DNA from: Streptomyces xanthii
Lineage (GTDB): Bacteria > Actinomycetota > Actinomycetes > Streptomycetales > Streptomycetaceae
Assembly: GCF_014621695.1 (NCBI RefSeq)
Contig: NZ_CP061281.1
Location: forward strand, 682,001 to 746,000
Reading direction: 5' to 3'
Length of the DNA: 64,000 bases
The notes beneath the pieces were generated by a model that was given only the letters and a program-made list of their open reading frames with translations, made no database searches and was not told the DNA's origin. Position numbers and translations under genes: made by a program. Shown piece after piece: positions 62,729 to 64,000 of the stretch (its first letter is position 1; the number at the start of each line of letters is the position of its first letter).

Positions 62729-62896
62729 GTGAACGCGCAGGACCGACAGGCGTCCGGCTGGCCCGAGTACCGCCGGTACCTGGACCACCTGATGGACTGC
62801 GCGGAGTGCGCGCGGCTCCCCAAGCGGTGCGCGGTCGGGGAGCGGCTGCGGCGCGAGCACCGGGCGGCGGGACGGGGACAGGGGTCCGCCTCCTGA
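62729..62896 (+). CDS. Small cysteine-containing protein of unknown function
   Basis: The 55-residue product (VNAQDRQASGWPEYRRYLDHLMDCAECARLPKRC...) starts at GTG 62729 after CAGGGAG. Cys spacing CAEC followed by a third Cys eight residues later could bind zinc. The Cys-x2-Cys lies in a predicted helix-turn, so a small zinc-binding adaptor is one possibility. GTG 62726 and an upstream ATG at 62681 are alternatives. I do not recognise a named family. Confidence 0.5.
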   Translation: MNAQDRQASGWPEYRRYLDHLMDCAECARLPKRCAVGERLRREHRAAGRGQGSAS

Positions 62897-62966
62897 GCGT
62901 CCCGGTTCCCGAAGTCCCGCCGGTCGAGAGCCGTCTCCGGCAGAACGTGGGCGTCGCCGGTCCGGG

Positions 62967-64000
62967 TCAGAACCAGTGCAGGCAATGCGGGGCACGCTCC
63001 GTGCGGAACAGGGTGTCCGCGAGCTCGGGGGCTTCGGCGTGATGGGCCTTGATGTGGCCGGCGCGGACGAGGGTGCTCGGAGTGGTGCCGCCGAGGTAGA
63101 CCGAGCCGAGATCGCTCACGTCGAGGGACAGGTCGGGGGCCCGGTCGGTGCGGACGCAGTCGGCCTTGCCGTCGCGGACCGACAGGAGGTGGCGCTCGGG
63201 GCCGGAGCCGAGGAACGGGTCGGTGACCTCCAGGACGAGGTCGCCGTCCGTACGCCAGCCGCGCGCGGTCAGGGCCCGGGGCACGTCCAGGATCCGCACC
63301 CACAGCCAGTCGCCGTCGGGGCCGGTCTCCGCGGCGCGGAAGTCGGCGAACTGCCAGCGCAGCGGGTGCCCGGCCGGGACGTGCTTGATGACGATCTCGC
63401 CGACGAGGTCGTGCTCGAGCACGTGACGGGCCAGGGCGGTGTACGCGGCGTCGTCCACGGCGATGATCTCGTCGACCTTGAGGACGTCGGGATCGCTGAT
63501 CGCATAGCTCACGTACCCGTCGGGGGTGCCGTGCGCGTCGCGATGCACGGCGATGTGACGCGGGGCGGGGGCGATCGGCGGCTGGCCCGCCCCCGCTTTC
63601 CACCAGTGGCCCGGCCGGGACAGGGCGCCGGGCTGGACGCGGCGGTAGCGGTCGTAGATCTCTTCGAGCAGGGCGCGGCACCGGTCGCTGCGCAGCACTT
63701 CGACGGATCCGGCGTCGGCGCCGCCTTCGCCGCCTGCCCGGGGAGCGGCGAAGGCGGCGCGGTGGCGGGGCACGGTGAGCCGTCCGCTGTAGGTCGCCGG
63801 TCCGTAGCCGAACCGGCGGTAGATCATCGCCTCGGAGGCGAGCAGTACGGAGAGGATCTCGCCGCGCGCCCGCAGTTCGGTGAGCTGGTGGCGCATCATC
63901 GCGCTGAGCACGCCCCGGCGCCGGTGCGAGGGCACGACGCCGACGGCGGTCACTCCGGCGGCCGGGACGAGCGCGCCGCCGGGCAGCGTCAGTTCGAAGG
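62967..64000 (-). CDS. Eis-like GNAT acetyltransferase (5' end outside window)
   Basis: At least 344 codons are visible; the N-terminal part lies beyond 64000, where the frame continues (FELTLPGGALVPAAGVTA). GVVPSHRRRGVLSAMMRHQL is the acetyl-CoA-binding R/QxxGxG/A motif. The middle and C-terminal regions match the Eis family three-domain layout, with a final sterol-carrier-like domain (LVRAGHIKAHHAEAPELADTLF) and C-terminal HCLHWF. Eis enzymes acetylate amines, including aminoglycosides at several positions. The gene is complete at its 3' end. Confidence 0.88.
   Translation of the reverse strand, partial: FELTLPGGALVPAAGVTAVGVVPSHRRRGVLSAMMRHQLTELRARGEILSVLLASEAMIYRRFGYGPATYSGRLTVPRHRAAFAAPRAGGEGGADAGSVEVLRSDRCRALLEEIYDRYRRVQPGALSRPGHWWKAGAGQPPIAPAPRHIAVHRDAHGTPDGYVSYAISDPDVLKVDEIIAVDDAAYTALARHVLEHDLVGEIVIKHVPAGHPLRWQFADFRAAETGPDGDWLWVRILDVPRALTARGWRTDGDLVLEVTDPFLGSGPERHLLSVRDGKADCVRTDRAPDLSLDVSDLGSVYLGGTTPSTLVRAGHIKAHHAEAPELADTLFRTERAPHCLHWF

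Overview
The window is high-GC actinobacterial DNA, almost certainly from a Streptomyces chromosome. Third codon positions are overwhelmingly G or C. GTG and occasional TTG starts are common, stop/start overlaps (ATGA, GTGA) link operon genes, and several families are Streptomyces-typical (SsgA-like, DUF5133, DUF6479, SCO4226-type nickel-binding protein, GlgE cluster, HbpS-like haem protein). No insertion sequence, phage module, CRISPR array or rRNA was seen. It reads as ordinary chromosome with a patchwork of metabolic and regulatory islands and several decayed genes.

Layout. 1-8.2 kb: the trehalose-to-alpha-glucan operon glgE-treS-mak-glgB, preceded by an ATP-binding regulator fragment and a DUF5133 gene. 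8.2-13.4 kb: small proteins, a tandem repeat, a winged-helix regulator divergent from a STAS-ANTAR protein, a PLP decarboxylase, a CBS protein, an SsgA-like protein and a VOC protein. 13.4-17.1 kb: a compact Mrp-type cation/proton antiporter operon without the large MrpA antiporter domain. 17.2-25.4 kb: a large FAD/Fe-S dehydrogenase, a PoxB-like TPP enzyme, an enolase-family remnant, a GH15 hydrolase, an SDR and a nickel-binding protein. 25.5-33.2 kb: a Tat-exported protein, an SRPBCC/ArsR pair, a TetR/aldehyde dehydrogenase pair and a PadR-controlled VOC/dehydrogenase pair. 33.4-36.2 kb: a KstD-like and KshA-like pair for steroid ring attack. 36.2-42.1 kb: HIT-like protein, membrane-anchored Mrr nuclease, lipoprotein/DUF6529 pair, unknown protein, TetR/metallo-lactonase pair and a degraded nucleotidyltransferase. 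42.1-45.1 kb: an acyl-CoA ligase, the fused remains of a LysR/PLP-decarboxylase pair and a secreted protein. 45.4 kb: a tRNA-like RNA without a normal anticodon arm. 45.6-53.7 kb: hydrolase, HbpS-like protein, MFS exporter, small proteins, a PP2C-MASE1-VOC operon and UppP. 53.7-57.9 kb: a BlaI/M56 pair and a CsoR-box-controlled persulfide oxidation operon. 58.1-64 kb: a glutaredoxin-like protein, a carnitine-to-betaine operon headed by an XRE-TetR fusion regulator, small proteins and an Eis-like acetyltransferase that runs off the end.

How it works together. GlgE, TreS, Mak and GlgB form one pathway: trehalose to maltose, to maltose-1-phosphate, to linear glucan, to branched glucan. The carnitine block is a second complete module: carnitine to dehydrocarnitine, to betainyl-CoA, to glycine betaine. 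The sulfur block oxidises persulfides and moves sulfur compounds across the membrane. Many of the regulators sit beside palindromes readable directly in the sequence, so the window is rich in testable regulator-operator pairs. The most unusual single object is the tRNA-like RNA at 45428-45546.
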